64,000 nt of DNA from an uncultured Pedosphaera sp. GTDB taxonomy: Bacteria; Verrucomicrobiota; Verrucomicrobiia; Limisphaerales; Pedosphaeraceae. Below are positions 43,202-52,576 of the stretch, piece after piece. Made by a program: the position numbers and the translations under genes. Under the pieces are notes generated by a model. The model was not told the origin of the DNA and searched no databases. It was given only the letters and a program-made list of their open reading frames with translations. Where the stretch lies: positions 48,286 through 112,285 of the forward strand of contig CAIXFN010000022.1 of NCBI GenBank assembly GCA_903918755.1, given 5' to 3'. Numbering within the stretch: the stretch's first letter is position 1; every line of letters begins with the position of its first letter.

Positions 43202-45745
43202 TTACTCCGGCCAACCGAATTCTCCGCCCGTCACCTGCCAATCCTCGCCAAAGAACCCCGCCGCCCGGACTCCGGCGGAGCCCTTGGTCAGCATGTCCGA
43301 ACCGACCACCAGGCAATCGGGAAATCCCGCGCCGGCCAGGAAATAGGGAAGCCGTTCGGTCAGGCGCATACCCGGGAGGCCGGAACCGGCCACCACCCCC
43401 ACCAGCGCAAGGGGATCCTGCGGATGCGGTTGCAGAAACAGCACGCCGAGGTCGGATCCGGTTATTTTCGTTTCCCCCACCTGGACGTTGCCGCGGTGGA
43501 CCTGGACCGGGCTCCCGGCCAGCAGCACGGACCAGGCGGCATTCGCTTCGGCCTGGCCGTAAAGGATCACGTTGCGGGTGGTGCCATCCGGCAGTTTGCC
43601 TTGCCGTCCCGCGGCACCAAGGAATTCCTTGTCCGAGAGCAACCCGAGCGAACCATTGCCCCGGTACCAAAATCCTTCGGCGTCATAGCGCGCGCGGGCC
43701 AGCATCCAGGCGTTTTCCTCCGGCGTCCCCTGGGTGCCATACACCAGCACGACGTGGTTGTAATAAGCCTGCCGGAAAGGACCGGACCGGGCCGGATTTT
43801 TGGCGCGGGCCGGGAGTCGGCCCGCCAGTTCCCAGCGGCCGGCCACCCGCGCCAGGGTCAGTCCGGTAAGTTGTTGCACGTTCTGCGGCGTCCGGACCGG
43901 TCGGGTTTCGAGCCGTTCCCAGGGGATTTTTTCCAGCTTTTGATTGTCCAACTCGATGCTGACTGGTGCGCCCGGATTCAGGCTCGGCATTTCCAGCCAG
44001 AGGCGGGTGCAATTTGTCGTGGTGCCCACCAGGCGTCGCTGGCCGGGATCGCAACGGATATCGATGCTGCTCGGGGCCAGTTCGTGTTCCTGGGCCAGGA
44101 TGGATACCCAGTGCGAACGCGCGGACACCGCTGGATTCAGCGTGGTAAACCGGACGCGCCGGACGCTCTCGTCCGTGGGAATAACGTGTCGCGCGAAGTA
44201 ATCAAAGAGGGGCGCCCAATCGACGCAGTCCGCGCCGGGCTCATCCGAGGCGTCCCACCAATGGCCGGCGCCGGGTTGCTCATGAAAATCAAAGTCGCGG
44301 TGAAAACCGCCCAGCACTTTGCGCATCTCGCGCGCCTGTTCCACCGGCACATTGTCGTCGGCGTCCCCATGCAGAATATAAACTCCCTCCTGCAAGAGGT
44401 TCGTGGCCAGGAGGAGCGTCTCATCCCCGGTCGCGCGGCGGAGCAGGCGTTGCACGGCATTGGTGGGCGGGTTGCTGTTGCCCCCGGCCGCGCCATAGGA
44501 GGAGAAGCTGATCCACCCGGCGCTGGGTGCGATGGCGGCAAAGTGGTCGGGAAACAGGGTGCCGAGATGCCAGGTTCCATGGCCGCCCATCGAGTGGCCC
44601 TTGAGGTAAATGCGCGCGGGGTCCGGCCGGTAGCGGGCTTCCGCCAAGGCCAGCACTTCCAGGGCATCAAAACGACCCCATTCCTCCCAGTCGAAACCAT
44701 AGGGCCGGCGGTTGGTGGGGCTGATGAGGTTGCCCCAGCGCTTCGGCGAATACGCGCTGGCCTGGCCCATCCCTTCGACGCTGGCGCCGTGCAGGGAAAG
44801 AAACAGGGCGGAGGCCGGTGGTTGGGTAGCAGGGGCGGGGTTCACCCCATAATATTGCACGCTGTCGTCGATGGAACTGACAAAGGTCCGTTTGTAGGGC
44901 TCATCCGCTCGCCGGATGCGCAATTTGACCTCGGCGCGCGCCTGATTGTGTCCGGCCTTGTCCACAGCTTCCAACTGGACCGGGTATTCCCCGGGGCCTT
45001 TGACCCGGGGTGCGCGCAGGCGGAACGGTGCTTTGCGGGTGCCGAGCGGGGGGATTGAAAGCGCGCTCGGGCTGGCTTCATGGCCGTTGGCCCGGAGTGA
45101 GATGGTCATGAAATTGGTCGTCGTGTTCAGCACGATCACTGCGCCCCACAGCGGTTCCACCTCGCCCAGGATGATGTCCGGGAGGGTTGGATCCGAAGTT
45201 TCGATCATGAGCGGATCGATCCCACGGATCAGTTTGGCCCGGAACCCGCCGCGCGAGCATTGGAAAAGGAGGTCATTGGTCCCGGCGTGCAAGTGCACCG
45301 GCAGGTGAAAATAGCCGTATGCATAGGGATCCCCCGCATGGATTTCACCATTCACATAAACGCAACTATGCCCGGCAGCCTCCAGGAGCATGGTTTCCTC
45401 CCGGACGCAGACCACCGGCCAGTCCACGTAACCGTTCCGGGCCTCGGGGCGATCCAGCGCACCGTCCTTGCCGGTGGTGGCCGCTTGCCAGGTCAGGGTG
45501 GTGCCCGTAGCGGTTTTGAGCGTGTCCCCGGCGGTCGGCGTATGCCACTGCCCGGCCACCATGGCGGCCTCGACGGGGTCCGTATGCACCGCCGCCCGGC
45601 CTGCCCGGCTGGGCGAACTGATCACCACGACGTTGCTCAACAGAATCGGCGGTGGTGGGGTGGGGAGATACATCGCTTCCCCCGGCCGGGGTAGGATCAG
45701 AGCAAGGGTGGTCAAAACGGCATAACACCGGTAGCGCATGTTCAT
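43202..45745 (-). CDS. Large secreted esterase/peptidase of the prolyl-oligopeptidase type
   Basis: This is an 847-residue protein with a likely signal peptide after the start at 45745. The N-terminal 300 residues look like beta-sandwich modules (SCVYVNGEIHAGDPYAYGYF, FMTISLRANGHEA). A central alpha/beta hydrolase domain follows, with KGHSMGGHGTWHL (nucleophile Ser), YILHGDADDNVPVEQAREM (Asp) and PGAGHWWDAS (His). The last 250 residues are a further beta-rich region. The architecture resembles S9-like hydrolases common in Planctomycetes and Verrucomicrobia. The substrate is unknown. Confidence 0.72.
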   Translation of the reverse strand: MNMRYRCYAVLTTLALILPRPGEAMYLPTPPPPILLSNVVVISSPSRAGRAAVHTDPVEAAMVAGQWHTPTAGDTLKTATGTTLTWQAATTGKDGALDRPEARNGYVDWPVVCVREETMLLEAAGHSCVYVNGEIHAGDPYAYGYFHLPVHLHAGTNDLLFQCSRGGFRAKLIRGIDPLMIETSDPTLPDIILGEVEPLWGAVIVLNTTTNFMTISLRANGHEASPSALSIPPLGTRKAPFRLRAPRVKGPGEYPVQLEAVDKAGHNQARAEVKLRIRRADEPYKRTFVSSIDDSVQYYGVNPAPATQPPASALFLSLHGASVEGMGQASAYSPKRWGNLISPTNRRPYGFDWEEWGRFDALEVLALAEARYRPDPARIYLKGHSMGGHGTWHLGTLFPDHFAAIAPSAGWISFSSYGAAGGNSNPPTNAVQRLLRRATGDETLLLATNLLQEGVYILHGDADDNVPVEQAREMRKVLGGFHRDFDFHEQPGAGHWWDASDEPGADCVDWAPLFDYFARHVIPTDESVRRVRFTTLNPAVSARSHWVSILAQEHELAPSSIDIRCDPGQRRLVGTTTNCTRLWLEMPSLNPGAPVSIELDNQKLEKIPWERLETRPVRTPQNVQQLTGLTLARVAGRWELAGRLPARAKNPARSGPFRQAYYNHVVLVYGTQGTPEENAWMLARARYDAEGFWYRGNGSLGLLSDKEFLGAAGRQGKLPDGTTRNVILYGQAEANAAWSVLLAGSPVQVHRGNVQVGETKITGSDLGVLFLQPHPQDPLALVGVVAGSGLPGMRLTERLPYFLAGAGFPDCLVVGSDMLTKGSAGVRAAGFFGEDWQVTGGEFGWPE

Positions 45746-46081
45746 GTGGCAGAGTGGCAGAAAAGGGAGATTACCGACAAGCAAAAGGCAGCTCAAATCC
45801 CGGGAGGAAACGACATTGCTGCGGGCCACGGTACGGGCGATTGTGGATGAAGGCGGTTATCAAATGGCCTGAGAGGGGATTGCCGAGGATTGCCGGGAGA
45901 AACAAGGGCGTGTCCTGGCCCAAGCCGGCAGGAGGCGGAGCAGTGCGGGGATGTCGCGCCCTCGCCCTTCCCCTTAAATGCGCCAGAGATTAGCGGGGTT
46001 CTGACCATCCTCTCCGGTTCGGCCGCGTAAGCCAATCTTGCTTTGGCCGGTCATCCGGGCGGTGCGCCGCCCCGGGCGGCA
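45746..46081 (-). other. Non-coding gap with a possible hairpin after the sensor kinase
   Basis: These 336 bases have no convincing gene. Directly downstream of the kinase stop, at 46057-46079, is the GC-rich hairpin GGGCGG-TGCG-CCGCCC. It could end the kinase transcript but has no T-run. The segment GGCAGAAAAGGGAGATTACCG near 45760 is loosely similar to the GCCAGAAGTG-GTGTTACC motif described elsewhere. Confidence 0.35.
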
Positions 46082-49000
46082 CTATTCCGCGATGACCTTG
46101 GCCATCAGGGTCAGAATTGCCTTGGCGGAGTAAGGCTTGGGAATAAAGTGTTTTACCCCTGACTGCATCGCTTTCTCGATATCCGCATTCGCCGCATGGC
46201 CGCTCGAACAAATGATCCTTACCGCGGGATTCATGGCTTGCAGGGCTGCGATGGTGGCGGCTCCGTCCATGATGGGCATCGCCATGTCCGTGAGTACCAC
46301 CGCAATATTCGCCCCCTCCCGTGAGTACAGGAAAACTGCTTCCGCTCCATTGGCCGCCGACAGCACCCGGTAGCCAAACCGCCGCAACGTCTTTTCCACC
46401 ACCAGGCGCACGCTGGGCTCATCATCCACGACCAGCACCAATTGTCCCTGCCCGGTGGGTAATTGCCCCTCGGCGAAGGAAGCCTCATCTGCTTCGCGGA
46501 TCGCCGGGTGGGCCGGCAGATAAACGCGAAATTCACTGCCCGCTCCCGGCGCGCTTTCGAGTTGGATGAATCCGCCGTGGCTCTTCACGATGCTGAGTAC
46601 GGTGGAAAGTCCCAGGCCCGTGCCTTTGCCGATCTCCTTGGTGGTGAAAAAGGGTTCAAAGATTTTGTCCTGCAATGACTTGGGGATTCCCTCGCCGGAG
46701 TCCTTCACCCGGATCAGCACGTGCGGTCCCGCCTGGGCGTCCGGATTCAATCCCGCATAGACCTCATCCACCTGCGCGTTGCTGAGGTTGATTTCGAGTT
46801 GCCCGCCCACCGGCATCGCGTCCCGCGCGTTGACGCACAAGTTCATCAGCACCTGGTTCAGTTGGGTGGCATCTCCCGTGACACTCCACAACGCAGCCGC
46901 TGGGGTGCACCTGAACTCAATGTTCTTCGGAAAGGTGTCCCGGATGATTTCCTCCACGTCGCGGATGATGTGGGACAGATTGACGGGAATCCGCTGGCCG
47001 CTCACGCCCCGGGCAAAGGCCAGCACCTGTTTGATCAATTCCGCCCCCCGGAGCGCACTGGATCGCAAGACATCCAGCAACGGTCGTTCCTCCTCCCGGA
47101 CACTTTCATTGAGGATCTGGACGGCCATCAGGATCGGGGTCAGCACGTTATTCAAGTCATGCGCGATCCCGCTGGCCAGCGTCCCGATGCTTTCCAGCCG
47201 TTTCACCCGCAGGAATTGCGCTTCGATTCGCTTGCGGTCGGTGATATCCGTGTTGATGGCCAGCACCGACTTGGGCTTTCCCTGCTCGTCGCGCACGAGC
47301 GTCCAATGGACTTCCACCGGGATGCGCTTGCCCTCCCGGGTGCATTTTTCCATTTCTCCCTGCCACTGGCCTTGCTCCATCAGGGTCCGCAAACTGGCAT
47401 CAAATGAGGCCCCATCGGGAAACAAAAATTCCCGTGATTTTTTACCCAGGGCTTCCGCCGTCGTCCAACCGTACATGCGTTCCGCGCCCCGGTTCCAGTA
47501 AATGATCCGGTCCGCCATGTCCTTCAGAATGATGGCGTCCGAGGCCGCGTCCAGCAACGCCGCCTGTTCCCCCAACCGTTCCGCCGATTTCTGCCGTTCC
47601 AGATCCAGCCGCAGGTGGCAGATCCCGAAGGCCAGATCGTCGGCCAATTCCTGCAACAATTTGAGCTCACTTTTGCCGGTCCGATCCCCCGCAAAGGAAC
47701 AAAGTCCCAACAGTCCGAAAGTCTTCCGGCCCTCGCGCAAGGGCAGGGAAATGAGGGATTGCTCGCCCGGTTCCCCGGCTGCTTCCCCGGCGGTGGCTTC
47801 CGGCCTGGTCAAGGGGATCCGGAACGGGCAATCCACCAACGCGCCGGCGTGGGCCATCACCTCAATATCCCCGTCCGCGCCGCTCCGCAGATACCCCACC
47901 GACGCCATCCGGTAACCGCCGTTCTCCACGGCAATCCGGCAGACCTCCTCCAGGAGCTTCTGCTCATCCACCGAGTGGATCAGGGCCTCATTGCACGCGC
48001 TCAGCATCTGGAGTGCCCGGTTGGTGCGTTGGACTTCCAGTTCCGCCAATTTCAGGTCGTGGATGTCCGTGCAAGTGCCGAACCAGTTCCGCACTTCCCC
48101 CGTAGCTGTGAATTGCGGAATTCCCCGGATCAACCACCATCGATAAATTCCATCCCTCCCGCGCAAGCGGCATTCCAGCGCATGGGTTCCCGGCTGGGCC
48201 GCCGCCCGTTGCCAGGTCGCCTCCGCCGCCGCCCGTTCTTCCGGGTGGAAGGCGTTCACCCAACCGTAATCGAGACTCGCTTCCGGCGTTAGCCCGGTGT
48301 AGGCCATCCAGTGTTGGTTGAAATAGGTCACCCGGCCTGCGGGATCAGTGGTCCAGACGATCTGGGGCATCGATTCCGCCAGATTCCGGAATTCCGCCGC
48401 GCTGGACCGCAAGGTTTCCGCCGACTGGCGCCGATGCCAGGCGCTGCCGAGGGTCTCCGCCAGGATCTGCAGGTTGTTTGCATCGCGGGCCGCAAAGGCG
48501 TGGGGGCAATTCGCAAAAATCGTCAATACCCCGATGGTCTCATCCCCGGCCCGTACCGGCGCGACGACCACCGAGCGCATTCCGGAAAACCCCGCGACAA
48601 TCGGCTCCGCCAGTGGGCCGCCTTTGGCGTCCGGATTGGACATGACGGTCCGCAGGTCCATGGCGCGAGCGGCCAGACTGCCGGCGCGCGGTGCGCGATT
48701 TCCCACCCTGCCGGCGGCGGTGCCCGAACCGGCTTGCACCACCATTTCCTCTCCGGCGGCCAGTTCCACCGTCGCCCCGGCCGCCCCGGTCAGAATCTGC
48801 GCCCGTTCAACGATGAGTTGCAGTAATTCCTCCGTCGTCCCCGTCGCATCGGCAACTTCCTGCTGCGCCTTGACGATGCCGGCCAGGGTTTCCCGGGCCT
48901 GGCGGTTTTCCTCCTCGTTCTTTTTGCGGTCCGTAATGTCAACAATCGTCCCCTCATAATAATCCGGCCCGCCCGCCGGATCCGCGATGACCCGCGCACT

Positions 49001-49972
49001 GAGCGACACCCAAATTCGGCTCCGGTCTTTGCGGTAGGTCTCGTGCTCAAATCCGGCCACCGAGCCCCGCTCCTCCAATAGGCGTTTGAACTCCTCCCGG
49101 TCTGCCGGTTCCACGTAGACATCCCGCGCCACATCGGTCACCAACCGGATCATCTCCGCGGGCGATTCGTAGCCATGGATGCGGGCAAACGCCGGGTTCA
49201 ATGCCAGGTATTTCCCACTCGGCGTGCTTTGAAAGATCCCTTCGACAGCGTTCTCAAAAATCGCCCGGAATTTCTCCTCGGCGGAGCGGAGCCGCTCCTC
49301 GGCCAGCTTGCGCTCGGTGATGTCCTGGCAAGTGCCCACCGCCCGCACGGGACGACCGCTCGCGTCGCTGAAACACTGCCACCTTTCCTCGACGTATTTG
49401 CTCCGGCCATCGTGGCAACGCACCCGGTGTTCAATCGCAAATTGGCCGGGTTGGCCGATGGATTCCCTGAATGCCGCCGCCACCCGCGACCGATCTTCCG
49501 GATGAATCAGTTCGAGAACCCCGGAATGGGTCGGTTTGAACTGGTCCGGATTGGTTTCAAAAATGCGATGGGTCTCCGGCGTCCAACTGACCTGATATGT
49601 GGTCAGATCCGTCTGCCAACTGCCGACTTTGGCCACCGCCTGCGATTCATGCAGCCGCTGGGTTTCGATCGTCAACGCTTCTGCCAGCCGCCGCTGCTTG
49701 CGTTCCTCATCCGCGAGAGACTCCTTCGGGTCAATCAGGGCAATGTTGGCCGGCAAGGCTTTCAAAATGGCGCTCTCACGGCCTGCGGTTGCGGGTTGCG
49801 TTGCTTGCTTGGGCGGTTGCTTCCCGGCTTTCCTCCGCCGTCGCGACGGGCCGGTGGGAGTTGGCTTGCCGGCCGCGAGTTCCGGTGACTGCGCTTCCGG
49901 GGCTGCCGGGAAGTGGGCGAGACTGGTGATTTGTTTCCGTAACGGTTCCGCTTCCGGATCGCGGGCCTTCAT
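46082..49972 (-). CDS. Hybrid sensor histidine kinase with PAS and GAF domains
   Basis: This 1296-residue two-component sensor has no clear membrane helix, so it is probably cytoplasmic. Approximate domain order is: basic Pro-rich start (1-70); PAS (105-215, VGSWQTDLTTYQVSWTPETH); PAS (225-345); GAF (355-500); PAS (510-630); GAF (645-790); PAS (800-915); dimerisation domain with phospho-His H938 in SGIAHDLNN; ATPase domain (about 1040-1155; NLCVNARDAMP, DSGEGIP, GTGLGLSTV); and a C-terminal receiver with phospho-Asp D1229 in VVLTDMAMP. No HTH output domain is present. The partner regulator is not adjacent. Confidence 0.92.
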   Translation of the reverse strand: MKARDPEAEPLRKQITSLAHFPAAPEAQSPELAAGKPTPTGPSRRRRKAGKQPPKQATQPATAGRESAILKALPANIALIDPKESLADEERKQRRLAEALTIETQRLHESQAVAKVGSWQTDLTTYQVSWTPETHRIFETNPDQFKPTHSGVLELIHPEDRSRVAAAFRESIGQPGQFAIEHRVRCHDGRSKYVEERWQCFSDASGRPVRAVGTCQDITERKLAEERLRSAEEKFRAIFENAVEGIFQSTPSGKYLALNPAFARIHGYESPAEMIRLVTDVARDVYVEPADREEFKRLLEERGSVAGFEHETYRKDRSRIWVSLSARVIADPAGGPDYYEGTIVDITDRKKNEEENRQARETLAGIVKAQQEVADATGTTEELLQLIVERAQILTGAAGATVELAAGEEMVVQAGSGTAAGRVGNRAPRAGSLAARAMDLRTVMSNPDAKGGPLAEPIVAGFSGMRSVVVAPVRAGDETIGVLTIFANCPHAFAARDANNLQILAETLGSAWHRRQSAETLRSSAAEFRNLAESMPQIVWTTDPAGRVTYFNQHWMAYTGLTPEASLDYGWVNAFHPEERAAAEATWQRAAAQPGTHALECRLRGRDGIYRWWLIRGIPQFTATGEVRNWFGTCTDIHDLKLAELEVQRTNRALQMLSACNEALIHSVDEQKLLEEVCRIAVENGGYRMASVGYLRSGADGDIEVMAHAGALVDCPFRIPLTRPEATAGEAAGEPGEQSLISLPLREGRKTFGLLGLCSFAGDRTGKSELKLLQELADDLAFGICHLRLDLERQKSAERLGEQAALLDAASDAIILKDMADRIIYWNRGAERMYGWTTAEALGKKSREFLFPDGASFDASLRTLMEQGQWQGEMEKCTREGKRIPVEVHWTLVRDEQGKPKSVLAINTDITDRKRIEAQFLRVKRLESIGTLASGIAHDLNNVLTPILMAVQILNESVREEERPLLDVLRSSALRGAELIKQVLAFARGVSGQRIPVNLSHIIRDVEEIIRDTFPKNIEFRCTPAAALWSVTGDATQLNQVLMNLCVNARDAMPVGGQLEINLSNAQVDEVYAGLNPDAQAGPHVLIRVKDSGEGIPKSLQDKIFEPFFTTKEIGKGTGLGLSTVLSIVKSHGGFIQLESAPGAGSEFRVYLPAHPAIREADEASFAEGQLPTGQGQLVLVVDDEPSVRLVVEKTLRRFGYRVLSAANGAEAVFLYSREGANIAVVLTDMAMPIMDGAATIAALQAMNPAVRIICSSGHAANADIEKAMQSGVKHFIPKPYSAKAILTLMAKVIAE

Positions 49973-50182
49973 GGCGTCCTTCGCACCGGATCGACTCTTC
50001 CTGCGGGGCAGAACTCGCCCGGGTGGTAATGGTCAAGGGGCATGCTTTACTCTGCCATTTAATATATTCCCAGCCCCAAGGATTGCAACCTCGATTGCTT
50101 GACCTCCAGCGCGCCGAACACAAGGCGATTCCGCCTGCCCGCCCCTTCCATCCGCGGCCAGAACGGTTGACAACCTCCGACC

Positions 50183-50884
50183 TTATTTCACTTGCGCCAG
50201 GAGCACGGGCTTGTCCGCCCGTGATTTCACGATGCCGCCTGGTTGTTCGGTCGTGATCACAAAAGCGTGCGGGGAGTAGATCCCCAATTTGGCCTGGATG
50301 GGAACCAGGACCTCCTCCCCGCGGAAGTCAAAAACGCCGCCATCGACGGGATAGGTAGGATCGCGCAATGGATCGACGATCCATAACTGGTATTGGCTGC
50401 GGCGGGATTCATTGCGGGCCAACCCCCGCAAACGCAAATAGCCGGACTGCAGGGAGGTGCTCCAAATGACTTCGCCGCCGGATTGGTCGGACGCCGCCCC
50501 CGGCGCGTTGAACACGACCCGGATCACATCGCCGGCCGCGAGCACCTGGGCCAACGGGACCATCCCGCTGTTGGCGAGCTGTGTCCGCGGATGGAGCCAG
50601 AGATAACCCGTGAGGGCCAGGCAGGCCGCCGCCGCCAGCCAGCCTGAACGAAAGCCGATCCCCTGTAGAATTTTTTCTTTGGGGGGGGCGGCAAGGCGAT
50701 CGAGGTCGGCGCGCAATCGCTGGCGCAGCTTCGGCGGCGCGGTTTCCAGTCCGCGGGAGGTGAGCAGCGCCGCATGGACCGCGGCGGCGGTCTGTTCCAA
50801 TTCCTCCTGGCTGGGCGCCCGGCCTTCCGTCACTTCATCCACCAGCGGTTGGAGCGACTCATCATCGAATGGCGATGGGTTCAT
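50183..50884 (-). CDS. Anti-sigma factor (RskA-like)
   Basis: This 233-residue single-pass membrane protein has a short cytoplasmic N-terminus (about 85 residues), one helix (SGWLAAAACLALTGYLWL) and an extracytoplasmic domain with SQYQLWIVDPLRDPTYPVDGGVFD and the C-terminal FVITTEQPGG. The last features are typical of the RskA domain. The N-terminal zinc motif HxxxCxxC is absent, so it is not a ZAS-type anti-sigma. It overlaps the sigma gene by ATGA, as expected for a sigma/anti-sigma pair, and would hold the sigma factor at the membrane. Confidence 0.85.
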   Translation of the reverse strand: MNPSPFDDESLQPLVDEVTEGRAPSQEELEQTAAAVHAALLTSRGLETAPPKLRQRLRADLDRLAAPPKEKILQGIGFRSGWLAAAACLALTGYLWLHPRTQLANSGMVPLAQVLAAGDVIRVVFNAPGAASDQSGGEVIWSTSLQSGYLRLRGLARNESRRSQYQLWIVDPLRDPTYPVDGGVFDFRGEEVLVPIQAKLGIYSPHAFVITTEQPGGIVKSRADKPVLLAQVK

Positions 50885-51525
50885 GTTGGATTAAACCTTC
50901 GGGTGGCCTCGCGCAGTCGCAGGAGTCCGCGGCGCAGCAGGGTCTTGACAGTGCCCAATGGCACGGCGGTCTGGGCGGATATTTCCGCATGCGTGAGTCC
51001 TTCCCCAAGCGACATTTTCAATAATCGCTGCTGCTCCGCCGGCAATCCTTGCAGGGCGCCCAGGACTTGCCGGGCGTCATCATCGAGCGCACTGCCGGCC
51101 TCCGGTTGGCTCTCCCTTTCCTCCGCGCGCTCCAGCGGGGCGACCGCCGGTTGCCGGCTTTGGCGCCGGCGTTCATCCAGCAACCGCCGCCGGGCAATCA
51201 GCATCACGAACGTGGACTCGGACGCCCGCGTCGGGTCGTAGCGCCCGGCCTTCTGCCAAAGTTCGATGAAAATTTCCTGCACAATGTCTTCCGCTTCCGC
51301 GGATGCTCCCAAGTAACGTCGCGCCGCGGACCAGACCAGATTTTCGTAACGCTCCAGACACCGCTCCATGGCGTCGCGATTGCCGGCAGCGACCAATGGG
51401 AGGATGGATTCGGGGGCCTTCAAAACACGAGGTAGGCCGGCCTCCGCCGGCGGGGAGTCCCCCAGGGAAGGGCCGCCCCGGGGGAATTCCGGCGGAGCCG
51501 CGGCTGGGAGCGAAAATTCCGGCAT
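50881..51525 (-). CDS. ECF-type RNA polymerase sigma factor
   Basis: This is a group 4 sigma-70 factor (214 aa). Region 2 is seen in MERCLERYENLVWSAARRYLG and AEDIVQEIFIELWQKAGRYD, with TFVMLIARRRLLDERRR. Region 4 is in GLPAEQQRLLKMSLGEGLTH and AEISAQTAVPLGTVKTLLRR, the DNA-reading helix. A non-conserved Pro-rich extension of about 40 residues comes first. It is the second gene of a fasciclin-sigma-anti-sigma operon and is presumably autoregulated. Confidence 0.93.
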   Translation of the reverse strand: MPEFSLPAAAPPEFPRGGPSLGDSPPAEAGLPRVLKAPESILPLVAAGNRDAMERCLERYENLVWSAARRYLGASAEAEDIVQEIFIELWQKAGRYDPTRASESTFVMLIARRRLLDERRRQSRQPAVAPLERAEERESQPEAGSALDDDARQVLGALQGLPAEQQRLLKMSLGEGLTHAEISAQTAVPLGTVKTLLRRGLLRLREATRRFNPT

Positions 51526-51558
51526 AGATTGGCGCTTTTTCCCAGTCCGGCCGGGCGA

Positions 51559-52356
51559 TCAATCGAGTTTGGTGTCCGCTTGATCCAGCGCTTTGCGCAA
51601 GGTCCAGGCCCGCTTCGCGGCGGCTTGGTCCCGGCCTTCCGCCAGGGCGGTGGCCAGGGCCTTGCGGATTTTGGGTGAGAGCTGGTTTTCAGGCAGTTGG
51701 AGCAGCGCGACGGTCGTCACCTCATAAATGGCCGCGCAGGCGTCGGTTTGTCCATCATTAAAGAGCGGCACTCCCCGGTCAATGGCCAGCCGGATCAATT
51801 CCCGCGGTTGCGCGCGGTTGCCCGCTACCGCCCGTTCTCCCGGGAGCAGCACCTCGTCAATTACGTGGATCACCCCGTTCGCCGCGGACACGTCGGTCTT
51901 GAGCACCGTCGCCTGGTTGATCTTGAGACGGCCGTCCGGCAGGCTGATCTTGATGGCGTCGCCCTCCAGCGTGCGGGCGGATTCCAGGCCCGCCGCCTTG
52001 CGCGCGGAGACCCTTCCGGCCAGGACGTGGTATTTCAGGATTTGTTGCAGCTTGGCTTTGTTTTCGGGCTGGAGCAGGCTCTCGATCGTCCCCTTGGGCA
52101 ACTTGGCAAAGGCGGCGTCCGTGGGCGCGAACACCGTGAAGGGACCCTCTCCGCGCAGCACGTCCAGGAGATCCGCCGCCTCCAGCGCTTTGGCCAGCGT
52201 GTTGAACTGGCCGGCCGCCGTCGCCACGGCCACGATGTCCGGCCGCGATTGATTGGCGGTGGTTTGGGTTTCCGCCTTCGTTGTGGGCCAGTCTCCGGCC
52301 GTCAATGGGCCGGCCGCCAGGAGTGCCGTCGTGAGAATCAGCAGCGTGTTTTTCAT
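51559..52356 (-). CDS. Secreted fasciclin-domain protein
   Basis: This 265-residue exported protein has the signal peptide KNTLLILTTALLAAGPLTAG. One FAS1 domain follows at about residues 35-170, with GPFTVFAPTDAAFAKLPKGT (H1 motif) and a YHVLAGRVSA ... GVIHVIDEVLLP ending. After it comes a helical region of about 90 residues (CAAIYEVTTVALLQLPENQLS). FAS1 domains mediate adhesion or ligand binding. It is the first gene of the operon, 33 bases before the sigma gene. Confidence 0.9.
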   Translation of the reverse strand: MKNTLLILTTALLAAGPLTAGDWPTTKAETQTTANQSRPDIVAVATAAGQFNTLAKALEAADLLDVLRGEGPFTVFAPTDAAFAKLPKGTIESLLQPENKAKLQQILKYHVLAGRVSARKAAGLESARTLEGDAIKISLPDGRLKINQATVLKTDVSAANGVIHVIDEVLLPGERAVAGNRAQPRELIRLAIDRGVPLFNDGQTDACAAIYEVTTVALLQLPENQLSPKIRKALATALAEGRDQAAAKRAWTLRKALDQADTKLD

Positions 52357-52478
52357 CAGTTTGGGCTTTTTATTTTGTTTTGGTTAAGCGTCTTACCGGA
52401 GGGTTATTCTCCGGGCGCGCCATTTTGGATTCACTTTTTTTGACCCGCCGGGCCGGGGCAATTCCAGGGGGCGCCGTC

Positions 52479-52499
52479 TGCCAGAAGTGTGTGTTACCC
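52479..52499 (+). repeat. Intergenic motif, copy B-prime
   Basis: CTGCCAGAAGTGTGTGTTACC lies in the divergent gap between the fasciclin operon and the PQQ-like gene. It matches 63925-63945 at nearly all positions of GCCAGAAGTG-GTGTTACC. Confidence 0.6.
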
Positions 52500-52540
52500 G
52501 AGAGGGTCGGCTTCCGGCGGTTCTCGCGCCGTGTCGTGGC

Positions 52541-52562
52541 TTGCCAAAAGTATCCGGTTGAG
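52541..52562 (+). repeat. Intergenic motif, copy A-prime
   Basis: TTGCCAAAAGTATCCGGTTGA lies just upstream of the PQQ-like gene. It shares TGCCAAAAGTAT with 63869-63881. It is paired with copy B-prime 62 bases away. Confidence 0.5.
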
Positions 52563-52576
52563 GATAATCCGCCCCC

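Noticed and set aside
43037..45058. Plus-strand frame of 673 residues opposite the large esterase
   Set aside because: It is antisense to a gene with clear catalytic motifs and has no recognisable domain.
45652..45993. Plus-strand frame of 113 residues in the gap before the sensor kinase
   Set aside because: It overlaps the esterase start, has no ribosome-binding site and an unprotein-like composition.
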